From Lepus europaeus (lineage: Eukaryota > Chordata > Mammalia > Lagomorpha > Leporidae): DNA of 64,000 bases. The stretch is taken from positions 30,957,858 through 31,021,857 of the forward strand of contig NC_084835.1 of the NCBI RefSeq assembly GCF_033115175.1, written 5' to 3'. The position numbers and the translations under genes are program-made. Each line of letters starts with the position of its first letter. The first letter of the stretch is position 1. Positions 1 to 10,869 of this stretch are shown here, in pieces. The notes below the pieces were generated by a model. That model made no database searches. It was not told the DNA's origin and was given only the letters and a program-made list of their open reading frames with translations.

Positions 1-330
1 CCCAGATTGAACACACCAAACTGAGCTCAGCCAAGCACCACTGCACACCAAACTGACCTACAGTTTCTTGAGTGAGGAAATGAAATCTGGTTTAAGCCAC
101 TGAGATTTTGGGAGTTATTTTATTCACAGTGTTTTGGAGGCAAGAGCTCATTGATTCAAGGGGCTAAAGAACATGTCTTGTTGCTGGATTAGTGTAGAGG
201 AAAGGTGTTAGTAAAATGACAGTCTTATCCACGGTGCGAACTACACCCCGGACACCATCCTAGCCTCTAGCTCCCCGGAGCCATTGCTGGAAGCCAGGTG
301 GCCACATGGCCCATCCTACTGGGATTCACT

Positions 331-648
331 GTTTTTTTGTTTTTGTTTTTGTTTTGAGAGGCAGAGTGGTCAGAGAGAGAGAAAGGTCTTCCTTTTCTGT
401 TGGTTCACCCCCCAGTGGCCGCTGCAGCTGGCGCGCTGTGGCCGGCACACCGTGCTAATCAAAAGCCAGGAGCCAGATGCTTCTCCTGGTCTCCCATGTG
501 GGTGCAGGGCCCAAGCACTTGGACCATCCTCCACTGCACTCCCAGGCCACAGCAGAGAGCTGGACTGGAAGAGGGGCAACCGGGACTAGAACCCAGGGTG
601 CCGGCGCCACAGGTGGAGGATTAGCCTATTGAGCCACGGCGCCGGCCC
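331..648 (-). mobile_element. C-repeat SINE, type B
   Basis: Full copy, T-rich tail first, ending GAGCCACGGCGCCGGCC. It sits inside the probable LTR. Confidence 0.92.
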
Positions 649-880
649 CCACAAAGTTTTAAGAGGACCTGTTCCTGAACACGAGGCTCTCTTTCTCTCC
701 GTCTCCTGATCTTTCTTTCTGTCTCTTGATCTTTCTCTCTCGCTCTCTCTCTTGATGTCTCTATTGCACTCTCCTTCTCTCTCTTTTTCCTTCTTCTCCC
801 CTTCCCTCTGGTTTGTCCGGTTTTCCCAATAAACCCTTTCCCTTACTCCGGTGTTTGGTGTGTTTCGTGGCGGCCTTACA
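649..880 (+). mobile_element. 3' part of an endogenous retroviral LTR (betaretrovirus-like)
   Basis: A CT-rich stretch, AATAAA at 828-833, then CTCCGGTGTTTGGTGTG and TTCGTGG, ending TTACA at 880. This is the layout of R-U5 in betaretrovirus/type-D LTRs. The U3 probably continues on the far side of the SINE at 331-648, perhaps to about 203. No internal viral genes and no clear target duplication were found, so it is probably a solo LTR. Confidence 0.5.
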
Positions 881-890
881 AGAGAGAAAA

Positions 891-1359
891 GGAGGCGTTC
901 AAGATGACTCAGGTTAGGGGTTGAGCAAAGTACAGGTGTGGAAGCCTGGACTGCAGGAGGCTGGGATTGGAGAGAAACAAAGAGTTATAATCTGGAGAGC
1001 TACTAACCATTAAATATAGGAATATGGGCTCAGGGCTGCAGCTCTAAGTATGTGCATAACCAGCAAGGAAATGGTCTTAAAAGCCAAGGGTTTGCATGAG
1101 ATCATGCAGCAAACAAGAAGGGACCCAGAACAGGTATAGAGTGCTTTGACATTTGGAGGTTGGAGAAGTAGTTTTGGAGAAGGAGCAGTGAATAAGGCAA
1201 GAGAAAATTCTGGAGCTATGGTAATAGAGCCAAGAGGAGGAAGCAGGCCAGGAATAAGAATGGCTCCGAAAGCATCCCCGGTGCTTCCTGCTTCCACCCG
1301 CAACCCTCTGGGGTTCTCTATCAACCCAGCAGCCTCTCAGCAGGATCGTTCATAAATGT
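891..1359. other. No gene or clear repeat seen
   Basis: Purine-rich unique-looking sequence with short frames only; nothing recognised. Confidence 0.5.
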
Positions 1360-1629
1360 CAGGTGCTTATATCCCACATCAGAGCAACTGGGTTTGATGC
1401 CTGGCTCCAGCTCCTGACTCCAGTTTCTGGGAAGCAGACTGTAAGGGGCAACTAATTGGATTGCTGCATTCCCATGGGAAACCTGGATCAAACCCCCAGC
1501 TCCTGGATTTGGCCTTGTCCAACACCAGCCATTTGTGGGCATTTGGGGAGTGAACTAGCGGATTGGAGATTTCTCTCAGTATCTCTCCCCTGCCCTCTCC
1601 TACCTGCTCTCTCTATCTCCTACCTGTGC
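1360..1629 (+). mobile_element. C-repeat SINE, diverged type C
   Basis: CATCAGAGCAACTGGGTTTG and the later GGGGAGTGAACTAGCGGATT identify an old plus-strand copy. Confidence 0.75.
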
Positions 1630-1729
1630 TTGAATCAGAAGCAGAGGGGCTAGGACTCAAACCAGGCCTCCAGTATGGGATGGAGGTGACCCAATGGTGA
1701 CTTAACTGCCTTGCCACATACCAACCATG
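1630..1729 (-). mobile_element. C-repeat head fragment
   Basis: Minus-strand head only (GAATCAGAAGCAGAGGGGCT up to CTTGCCACATACCAACC), directly abutting a plus-strand copy. Confidence 0.75.
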
Positions 1730-1730
1730 A

Positions 1731-2557
1731 AATGGACTTTTAAACTAGATTAAATTTAGAGAGCCACATGTGGCTGGTAGTTTCATATTGACTACCATAG
1801 ACAGATTTCCATCACTGTACAAAGTTCTGTTGGACAAAGTTGGTTTAAATTATAATACAATGTTGAAAACTGTGGTGGTGAAAAGACATCCTTGTTTTCT
1901 TTCTGACATGAGAACCATGATTCACCATTGCTATACTGTTGGTTTCTAGGAAGTACTCGTTATCTACCACAATGTGATATTTATAGTGTGTTATAGTTTC
2001 CAAAGGATTTTAGCCTATTTATATTGAATCTCATAAAAGCTCCACTATTTTATAGCTGAGAAAAGAGAAACTGGGAGTCCAGTTATAATACGCAGAAGTC
2101 ATTCTCAAGAGACAGAAACTTGAGTTTTCTCTCTCCAAATGCCCTGTTCTACTGACTTTAACCCATTAATGGCCACTGTAGCATCTGCACTAATGGTCTC
2201 ACAAGAAAAACATCAGAGAGCCAATCAATGATGAAAAACGCCGTGAGAACCTCGTGTGTGCATCTCTTACAGCAGTCAAACGTAGTTCAGAATGACACCT
2301 GGGCCTCCGTTGTGTCTCTTTGGTCTCAGTCAACAACAGGTTCTCAGTATTTCCATGACCGAGATCACAGTTGTTCTGCAGAACGTCCTTTGTTTAAGGT
2401 TGTCCGATGCTTCCTCAGGATTGGGTTTCCATTGGGCATCCGTGGCAGGAGCATCACAGAAGTGATGCTGTGCAATTCTCATGATTTTTTGACCTGATCT
2501 TTATATGTCCCATGGGTGGTGATGTTTAACTTTGAGCAACTGATGAAGATGGTGCCT
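1731..2557. other. No gene; possible old interspersed repeat
   Basis: 2230-2550 resembles a widespread old mammalian repeat (GGAGCATCACAGAAGTGATG), family not certain. The rest is unrecognised. Confidence 0.4.
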
Positions 2558-2840
2558 AGGGGCCAGCGCTGTGGCATAGTAGGTTAAGCCTCCCCCTGCC
2601 ACGCCTACATCCCATGTGGGCACCAATTGGAGTCCTGGCTGCTGCTTTTCTGATCCAGCTCCCTGCTAATGACCTGGGAAAGCAGTGGAAGATAGCCCAA
2701 GCGTTTGGGCCTCTGCATCCACATGGAAGACCTGAAAGAAGCTCCTGGCTCCTGGCTTCAGATTGGCCCAGTTCTGGCCATTGTGGCCAATGGGGAGTGA
2801 ACCAGCAGATGGAAGACCTCTCTCTCTGTTTCTCCCTCTA
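2558..2840 (+). mobile_element. C-repeat SINE, type A
   Basis: Starts GGGGCCAGCGCTGTGGCATA, ends in the CT-rich body without an A-tail. Confidence 0.92.
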
Positions 2841-2989
2841 GTGTTTTCTTCTTTATAATTTAATATTTTGTATAAAGATACTTTAAATGTATGTAAACAT
2901 TTGGTTTCTCATTAAACTTTCTATTTATTCATTTATCTATGTTAATATGGACTGACCATTTCCCATTTTAATAGGTTATACTCTCGGTA

Positions 2990-3266
2990 TTTTTTTTTAA
3001 AGATTTATTTATTTTATTTGGAAGGCAGAATTACAGAGAGGCAGAGGCAGTTAGAGAGAGAGAGGACTTCCATCTGCTGGTTCACTCCCCAAACGGCTGC
3101 AACAGCTGGAGCTGGGCCGATCTGGAGCCAGGAGCCAGGAACAACTTCTTCTTCTGGATCTCCCACGTGGGTACAGGGCCCCAAGCACTGGGACTCGAAC
3201 TGGCGTCCATATGGGATGCCAGCACTGCAGGCGGTGGCTTTACCCACCAGGCCACAGCACCAGCCC
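2990..3266 (-). mobile_element. C-repeat SINE, type A
   Basis: T-tract with AAAGATTTATTTATTTTATT, ends GGCCACAGCACCAGCCC. Confidence 0.92.
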
Positions 3267-3605
3267 GCACCTCTTCACAAGTTTTGTGCTCTGATACCAT
3301 CCTATGCAGATACTCTTCTTACCTTGCCCTTCTATGGGGATGCCCTACTTACCCTGGTTGGACTCCAACACCCTGCTCTGGGCCCCCATAGCTTCCTACC
3401 CTGAATAGACACCCACTTAGCCAGCTCCCACCTGGCTTTAGGACTGAATTATTTATAAAGGAAAACTCACCCATTTTAGATTAAATCCTTGTCTTCCATT
3501 ATTCTGGTCCTTTTATTGAATATGGTATAGTTAAATCACTGATGAAATTTTTTCTTTAAATAAACATAGCTCATAAACTACCAAAGTTTACTTAAGACAA
3601 TCTTG

Positions 3606-3922
3606 GAGGGGGGCATTGTGGTCAACAGGTTAAATATCTGCTTGGGATGTTGACATCCCATGCTGGAGGGCTGGTTTGAGTCCCACTCTTCTGATTCCAA
3701 TCCAGCTTCCTGCTGATGCGCCTGGGAGGCAGCAGATGAGGGCCCAAGTGCTTGGGTTCCTCCACCCATGTGGGAGACCCAGATGGAGTTCCTCATTCCT
3801 GGCTTCAGCCTGGCCTAGACCTGGCTGTTGTAGACATTTGGAGAATGAACCAGTGGATAGAATATATCTCTGGTTCTGTCTCTCTCTCTCTGTCATTCTG
3901 CCTTTCAAATAGATAAATCTTA
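3606..3922 (+). mobile_element. C-repeat SINE, diverged
   Basis: Head GGGGGGCATTGTGGTCAACA, tail CCTTTCAAATAGATAAATC. Confidence 0.85.
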
Positions 3923-4042
3923 GAATAAAGATAGTGTTAGTTTGCCCATAATTTATGATATATCTCTAGTGAATTCAGCTTCCCTGTTTCAAATCACACC
4001 TTTAAAAAACACATTTAATAGGTGTTTTTGGCTGAAATTGGG

Positions 4043-4262
4043 GTAGATCTTCTATCTCCTAGATCCCTCCCAAAATGGCCACAATAACCTGGGGTAGAAG
4101 CCTAAAACTCCATCCTGGTCTCCCGTGTGGGTACAGGGGCCCAACCACTTAGGCCATCTTCTGTTTTCCCAGGTGCATTAGCAGGGAGCTGGGTCAGAAG
4201 TGAAGCAATAGGGAACTTGTCACAGGTGTCGGCTTTACATACTGCACTGTGATGCCGGCCGC
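4043..4262 (-). mobile_element. C-repeat SINE lacking its A-tail
   Basis: Begins in the body (AGATCTTCTATCTCCTAGAT) and ends TGATGCCGGCC. Confidence 0.8.
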
Positions 4263-4494
4263 CTATATAATTCTTGAACCAGACCAGACTGTTCCCACTT
4301 GAAGGCTTAGGGCCCACAGCCTGGTGGCCCCTCTTCCTGGAATGCTCTCTCCGTAGCTCCGTGTGACTTCTTCAGGTTTTTGTTCAGATGTTGACTTCTC
4401 AATGAAGTCTACCTTGGAGGGCCTGTTCAAAACTGCAAATACCTCCACCTGTTTTCCTGCTCTAGTTTTCAAAACATTTCCATACTACACTTTC

Positions 4495-4842
4495 TTTTTT
4501 TTTTTATTTTTTATTTTTTTATTTTTGGACAGGCAGAGTGGATAGTGAGAGAGAGACAGAGAGAAAGATCTTCCTTTTTGCCGTTGGTTCACCCTCCAAT
4601 GGCCGCTGCAGCCAGCGCATCGTGCGGATCCAAAGCCAGGAGCCAGGTGCTTCTCCTGGTCTCCCATGTGGGTGCAGGGCCCAAGCACTTGGGCCATCCT
4701 CCACTGCCTTCCCAGGCCACAGCAGAGAGCTGGCCTGGAAGAGAGGCAACCGGGATAGAATCCAGCGCCCTGACCAGGACTAGAACCCGGTGTGCTGGCG
4801 CCCCAAGGCAGAGGATTAGCCTGTTAAGCCACTGCACCGGCC
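4495..4842 (-). mobile_element. C-repeat SINE, type B, with 16-bp target duplication
   Basis: TCCATACTACACTTTC flanks both sides exactly (4479-4494, 4843-4858), so the insertion is young and complete. Confidence 0.97.
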
Positions 4843-4858
4843 TCCATACTACACTTTC

Positions 4859-5722
4859 AATACTGCTTGTTCTGTTTATTTTTTGATATCTTCCAATCAC
4901 ACGGACTAAACTGTAGCTCCATAAGGATTTGTAACGTTTTATTACCTAATAAATAGCCTGTTGAAGACAGTCATTCCCTGAGGCAAGTTTGAATCCCTAA
5001 ACTAAATTAATACTGCCATCTAGTGTTCTTAAGAGGATGTGCTGACTAACCTTGAGCAGGTTTTAGACATTGGGCAGTTTTTTTACTGCATTTTGAGGTT
5101 CTATAAAAATTTAAATATTTTCAATGATTAATCATTCATGGGAAATATTGAATTCTCTAAGAACAATCTCATCTCCATTGACTTGCCTGTTTCTTCCCAG
5201 AATTCCTGCAGGGTAGGAGTGTCACCAGGTCTATGTTTTTTAACCTTGGAACACCTCCACACGCACCTCCTACCACTGACCCCCATCAGAAAACAAACAA
5301 ACAAACAAACAAACAAAAAACCCAAGCCTCGCCAGGGTGATATTCTTTACTGTTTTGGTACACATTTTCTCCAGAACACCAAAATAAATATTTATTGATT
5401 TAAAATATTTGGTTTTGGCCACAAAAATCCCTAAGCCAAAGTGATGAAACATTAGCAAGGGCAATGATAATACTGTTTGAAAATAGTATCAGGAACCTCT
5501 AATGCAGTGAGCAGTCTTCTGATTTAGAACATACTGGTTTCTTTAGATATGACAGAGCAAAAAATGAAGCAAAGCTGCTCTAAAAACATTAAAATAGCTT
5601 ATACTTAACAGCAGATAATAAGAGAGATAATTAGATAATTTTGCTTATTGTGCAAGGTACTATTCAAATCTCATTAATCATTTTGACAACTCTATAATGT
5701 GGGTTCTTTATATTGAGTTCAA
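4859..5722. other. No gene seen
   Basis: AT-rich sequence with the CAAA microsatellite at 5289-5317; no recognisable coding or RNA gene. Confidence 0.5.
5289..5317 (+). repeat. (CAAA)n microsatellite
   Basis: About seven tandem AAAC/CAAA units; likely length-variable. Confidence 0.9.
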
Positions 5723-6023
5723 TTTTTTTTAAAAAAATATTTATTTGAAAGTTACAGAAAGATCTTCCACCTGCTGGTTTACTCCACAGATGTCTTCAAT
5801 GGCTGGAGCTGAGCCAGACTGAAGCCAGGATCTAGGAGCTTCTTCCGGGTCTCTCATGAGGGTAGCAGGGGCCTAAGCACTTGGGCCATCCTTTGCTGCT
5901 TTTGCCAGGCCATTAGCAGGAGGCTGGACCAGAAGCAGAGCAGCTGGGACACAAACTAGCTCCTATACAGGCTGGTGACATTGCAGGTGGTGGCTTTACT
6001 GGCTATACCACAATAGCAGCCCC
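5723..6023 (-). mobile_element. C-repeat SINE, type A/C
   Basis: Flanked by TGAGTTCAATTTTT and TGAGTTCCATTTTT, an aged target duplication. Confidence 0.9.
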
Positions 6024-6579
6024 TGAGTTCCATTTTTCAAATGGCAGATTGGAGATAAAAAGAAGTAACTCAACTAAAGCCACAGAACTGGTAGGTGGTA
6101 GAGGCAACATCTGAAACCAGGCAGGCTGGCCAAAGCTCATGCCTATGAGCTCAGACCCTTGCTCTCATCTGTCCACAGTAGTGGGAATGATGCTGCTTTG
6201 TGTAAAAGTTCTTGGCCTGCTAACTTAATTTATGAATGCCTTCTTCCAGAAAAGAAGGCAATTATGAAAGAAATAAAAACATTTATAGTTATCCTTAAAG
6301 TAAGATGTTTATTCTTATTACAGTTGAGAAAGCAGGAGTTGCAGAATTTGTCCTTTGGCTGTAAGCAACAGCAACATGAATGTCAAGGTCAAAGCAAAAG
6401 ATGCTTTGTGGTGACACAGCGAAGACTCAGTTGTCCTCGCTGCTCTCCCACTTCTGTTTTGTAGCCCACTCCTCAGAACATTTTGTTCTACCCTCCAATC
6501 GCTCAGTGCTTCCCCTGACTCTACCACTGGTTCTAAGGTTTTAAACTAGATGGAATGACTCGACTCCCAAACTACCCAT
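6024..6579. other. No gene seen
   Basis: Unique-looking intergenic sequence; short frames without family resemblance. Confidence 0.5.
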
Positions 6580-6596
6580 CAATATTCCCACGTCTT

Positions 6597-6917
6597 TTTT
6601 TTTTTTTTTAAAGATTTATTTATTTGAAAGGCATTGCAACAGAGAAAGTCGGAGATCTTCCATCTGCTGGTTCATTTCCCAAATGGCAACAACAGCCATT
6701 TGTTGAGCCAGGCTGAAGCAAGGAGCCAGGAATGCCATCCTGGTCTCCCACATGGATGGCTGTGGCCCAAGTGCTTGGGCCATCTTCTCTGCTTCTCAGG
6801 TGCATTAGCAAGAAGTGAGATCAGAAGTGCAGCAGCCAGCGCTGGAACTAGTGCTCTGTTATGGGATGCCGACATTGCAAGTGGCGGCTCAACCCACTGT
6901 GCTTCAACGATGGCTCC
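6597..6917 (-). mobile_element. C-repeat SINE with aged 17-bp target duplication
   Basis: CAATATTCCCACGTCTT (6580-6596) versus CAATATACCCACATCTT (6918-6934), two mismatches. Confidence 0.92.
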
Positions 6918-7051
6918 CAATATACCCACATCTTGAATTTAGTTCATCTCAGCTAGATGTTAAGAAGGAAATAATTTAATCTGTTCAAGTGAGTCCTAAT
7001 AAGGAATAATTCATTAGGTAACATCTGGATTTATTTACACCATGTATTATA

Positions 7052-7413
7052 TTCTTTTTTAAAAAACAAAAAACAAAAAACAAGAGTTGTTATTGATTGA
7101 TTTGAAAGGCAGAGCAGCAGAGAGGGAAAGATAGAAAGAGACCTTCCAGCTACTGGTTCACTCCCCATAGAGCTGCAACAGCCAGGTCTGGGCCAGGCCG
7201 AAGCCAGGGGCCAGCATCCTGGTCTCCCATGTGTGTGGCAGAGGCCCAAGTATTTGGATCATCTTTTGCTGCCTTCCCAGGTACATTAGCAGGTAGTTGG
7301 ACCGGAAGCAGAGCAGCTAGCCCTCAAACCATCACTCAAATACGGGATGCCAGTGTCACAAGCACTGGCTTAACCACAGAGCCTCAGTGCCACATTGCCA
7401 CGACGCCAGCCCC
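7052..7413 (-). mobile_element. C-repeat SINE, type C
   Basis: Its tail carries an unusual AAAAAACAAAAAACAAAAAAC stretch before GATTTGAAAGGC; ends CGACGCCAGCCCC. Confidence 0.9.
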
Positions 7414-8278
7414 CATTCTTTGCATTCTTAACAGGGGCATGAATTACCTAGAATTTCAGACTGATGGAGTCTTTCAGAGGACACTGGGCAATGGGTGGTT
7501 TCCAGGCTTTCTAGATGCTTCTGGAAATAGTGTCTCTTTTGTTATCCTCAGCTGGAACCTGGGATTCCACATTTTTAAAAATACAAGGTTATCTGGGGAA
7601 GGAAATGGCTGTGGCCTCTCTGGGACAGAGTTCTCCGACATGTGGTTTGAGGATTCTCTGCTTCAGACTCGGCTGGAGAGGCGCTGAGCCCCCCTTCAGT
7701 GCAGGACAGCCAAGTCTGCCTGCGGGGTTCAGGAATCTGGACTGGAACAGCCTCCCCAGATGATTTTTATGTGTGCAGCCTCCCTAGATGATTTTATGGA
7801 AACCACTGACCTTGGGGGATAATTTTGAAAAGGAAAGCACCAGCATCATTTGGGTTATTGGATTCTTTCCTACTACAAGCCACAGACCAGAACTTCAAGG
7901 AGTACCATGTAAAAACCTAATTATAAGAAGACCAAATATAATTTTAGGAGACTAATAATTAACAAATCTATTTACTAGCTTGTATGTCCTTTTGTTGTAA
8001 ATTATACGTGTGAAACGTCGGCAAGAAGCCTTGGGTGGATGTTGTTTAATCCTGACTTGCCTGCCATAAAATTAACCAGCTGCCCACAGTTTTTACTGTG
8101 CTACCCACACACAAGTCTCCAGTAACCCCTAAGGCATTTTTTGTACAAGCTTCATTTTCTGCATAAAAGGAAATGGGCTTAAAATGAACTCAGTTTGGTC
8201 AACTGTACAAAACTAAAGCTGATTAAACTTAAAAGTGGTTATCAAAGAAGATGGGAAATTCTGCAGCTTTGGAGATGT
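7414..8278. other. No gene seen
   Basis: 865 bases with frames up to about 150 codons that begin inside the neighbouring SINE; no protein family recognised and no splice pattern. Confidence 0.5.
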
Positions 8279-8601
8279 TTTAAGATTTATTTATTTATTT
8301 GAAAGTTGGGGTTAACACAGAGAAAGAGAGGCAGAGAGAGAGAGAGGTCTTCCATCTGTCGATTCATTCCCCAGTTGGCCACAACGGCTGACCGGAGCTG
8401 CGCCGATCCGAAGCCAGGAGCCAGGAGCCTCCTCCGGGTCTCCCTTGCGGGTTCAGGGGCCCAAGGACGTGGGCCATCCTCCACCGCTTTCCCAAGCCAT
8501 AGTAGAGAGCTGGATCAGAAGTGCAGGACTCGAACCTGCACCCATATGGGATGCCAACACCACAGGCAGTGGCTTTACCTGCTACACCACAGCACTAGCC
8601 C
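8279..8601 (-). mobile_element. C-repeat SINE, type A
   Basis: GGAGATGTTTTA before and GGTGATGTTTTA after form the target duplication. Confidence 0.93.
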
Positions 8602-9104
8602 CTGGTGATGTTTTAAAACAGGAAATAGGACCAGATTTTTAAATGAGCAAGGTGTAGAGTGGCCTAAGGCGAGAGGATCCAATTTGAGGCATTTTATAAC
8701 TATTTCTAGTTTTATAATTTTATAATTCAACTTAACCACCTTTCCATCCAACTGAATGTTAATCTTTGTTTTGTTTTTTAACCAGTTGAGTCTGGCAACA
8801 ATTCCTTGCCCTTCTTAGAATGTAATGGCCTATTGGGAGTTCTGTACAAAAACACAACTTAGATGCACACACCGTACAAAGAAGGAAACTGTTTAACTGG
8901 GTGAGAGATCACACCCAGATATTTCAGATACCTAACAGAATTTTTCCTTGGAATTATTTGGTTTGGCCAAGCGAATTGTGTAACTCCCCTTCAGTTACAC
9001 TATTTAACTCTTTTGTCTTACACTTTGTTTTCACTTGCTACTTATTTCTTATCAGGAATCACTACCTTCTCCCATTTAAATCATAACATCTTTTTTCTTC
9101 TTTT
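8602..9104. other. No gene seen
   Basis: AT-rich intergenic sequence without recognised repeats. Confidence 0.5.
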
Positions 9105-9434
9105 ATTTTTCCTTAAAGATTTATTTATTTGAAAGGAAGAGCATCAGAGAGAGAGAGAGAGAGAAAGAGCGCTCTTCAGTCCTCTGGTTCACTCTCCAAA
9201 TGGCTGCAAGACTTCAGGCTGGGCCAGGCTGAAGCTGGGAGCCAGGAACCCCATCCAGGTCTCCCACATGAGTGGCAGGGGCCCAAGTAATAGAACCATC
9301 TTACACTGGCTTCCAGGAGCATTAGTGGGGAATTGGATAGGCAGTGGGGCAGCAGAGACTCAAACTGGTGTTTAGATACTAGATGCTGGCTTTGCAAGCA
9401 GAGGCTTAACCTGCTGTGCCACAATGCCAGCCCC
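9105..9434 (-). mobile_element. C-repeat SINE
   Basis: Contains a (GA)n run after the tail; ends GCCACAATGCCAGCCCC. Confidence 0.92.
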
Positions 9435-9497
9435 ATCATGATTCTTTAGAGCACCATGATCTCTTAAAGGAAAGACAAAATTATGTTTGAAAAACCT

Positions 9498-9800
9498 GGG
9501 GCCAGTGCTGTGGCGTAATGGGTAAAGCCATCGCCTGCAGTGCTGGTTCAGGTCCAGGCTTCCCCACTTTCAATCCAGCTCTCTGCTATGGCCTGGGAAA
9601 GCAGTGGAAGATGGCCCAACTCCTTGGGCTCCTGCACCCATGTGGGAAACCTAGAATAAGCTTCTGGGTCCTGGCTTTGGATCGGCCCAGTGCCAGCCAT
9701 TACAGACATCTGAGGAGTAAATCAGTGGATGGAAGACACTCCCCCACCACCTCTGCCTCTCCATACCTCTGCCTTTCAAATAAATAAAATCTTGAAAGAA
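9498..9800 (+). mobile_element. C-repeat SINE, type A
   Basis: Head GGGGCCAGTGCTGTGGCGTA, tail TTTCAAATAAATAAAATCTT. Confidence 0.93.
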
Positions 9801-9847
9801 ACCACAAAAATAAAAAAACCAAACTTTACCATCCAGTCTAAGAAGTT

Positions 9848-10124
9848 AAGATGCCCATTTGGAATGTCTGCATCCCTTATCAGAGTGCCTAGGTTTCGTT
9901 CCTGGCTCTGCTTCCAATTCTAGCTTCCTGCTAATGTGCACCTTGGGAGGCAGCAGTAATGGCTCAAGTATATGGGTCCCTGCCCTCCATGTGGGATGAT
10001 GGAGTGCCTAGGTTTCAGCTTCTACTTGGCCGTAGCGGCCATTTGGTGAGTGAACCAGTGGATGGAAGACCTCTCTCTGTCTCTGTAACTCTTTCAAATA
10101 CATAAAATAAATCTTTAAAGAAAA
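9848..10124 (+). mobile_element. C-repeat SINE, type C
   Basis: Head ATCAGAGTGCCTAGGTTTCG; the phrase GGAGTGCCTAGGTTTCAG recurs inside it near 10000. Tail CATAAAATAAATCTTTAAAG. Confidence 0.9.
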
Positions 10125-10869
10125 TGTAACTTCCATCCTCATTACAGCATATTTGTTTCAATCTATCTGTGGCATCGAGCTGCGATTCATCCTTACTCAG
10201 CATATTTTTTATTTCTTAAATGAAAATGGGATGGATTGGTGGGACTAATGGCTAGTTTATTTTGCCATTTTCTCTTTACACTGAAGAAAGCATCACTACT
10301 AACTCTACAGAAAAATGGAGGTGGGGGAAGATGGACCAGGAGGCAGGGAGAGACGGGGTCTCAGGCTTAACTCCCCAACTCGATGCTTCGCTTTACTGTC
10401 AAAGTTAAGAAGCGATGTGAACCCTCTTCCCAATGTTTTTTTGATGGAACAGAAGTGCTAATCAGTTATCAACATAAGTGAGCAGCGTAGCCTCCTGGTT
10501 AAAGGGTGTTTTCCTTTGTGATGTAAAAACCACGGAAGCTGGAATGGCAGGTCAGTTCTTCCCTCGTGGGCAGGTAAGGGCTGCCGAACTGGCAACAGCC
10601 ACGGGTTTTTTCTTGTTGCTGGTGGTGGGTTTGTGTTTTTTAAATTTAATAAGCTATTACCAAGCGCCCGGAAGGCGCATTTCGAGCCCGCAAATGTAGC
10701 AGGAACTCCAGTTAATGACGGAACTTCGGATCTCACTGACATCCGTTTTGCTGGATGCTTCAGGCAGGTCTGGGAAGGTTCTAATTTGAGGAAACTGAGG
10801 AAAGGCGCCAGCGGTAGGGGTTTTTCCAAGGTCGCTGACGAAATACATTGCCGGAGAAGTAAGACTGCC
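10125..10869. other. Upstream flank of the CpG island, no gene identified
   Basis: Becomes GC-richer toward 10870. Frames on both strands (up to 165 codons) match no known protein. A divergent transcript could start here, but nothing in the sequence proves it. Confidence 0.4.

Noticed and set aside
2228-2497. 89-codon plus-strand frame
   Set aside because: Lies in sequence resembling an old interspersed repeat and has no protein similarity that I can see.
7229-7687. 152-codon plus-strand frame
   Set aside because: Its first part is SINE; the rest has no family resemblance or conserved signal.
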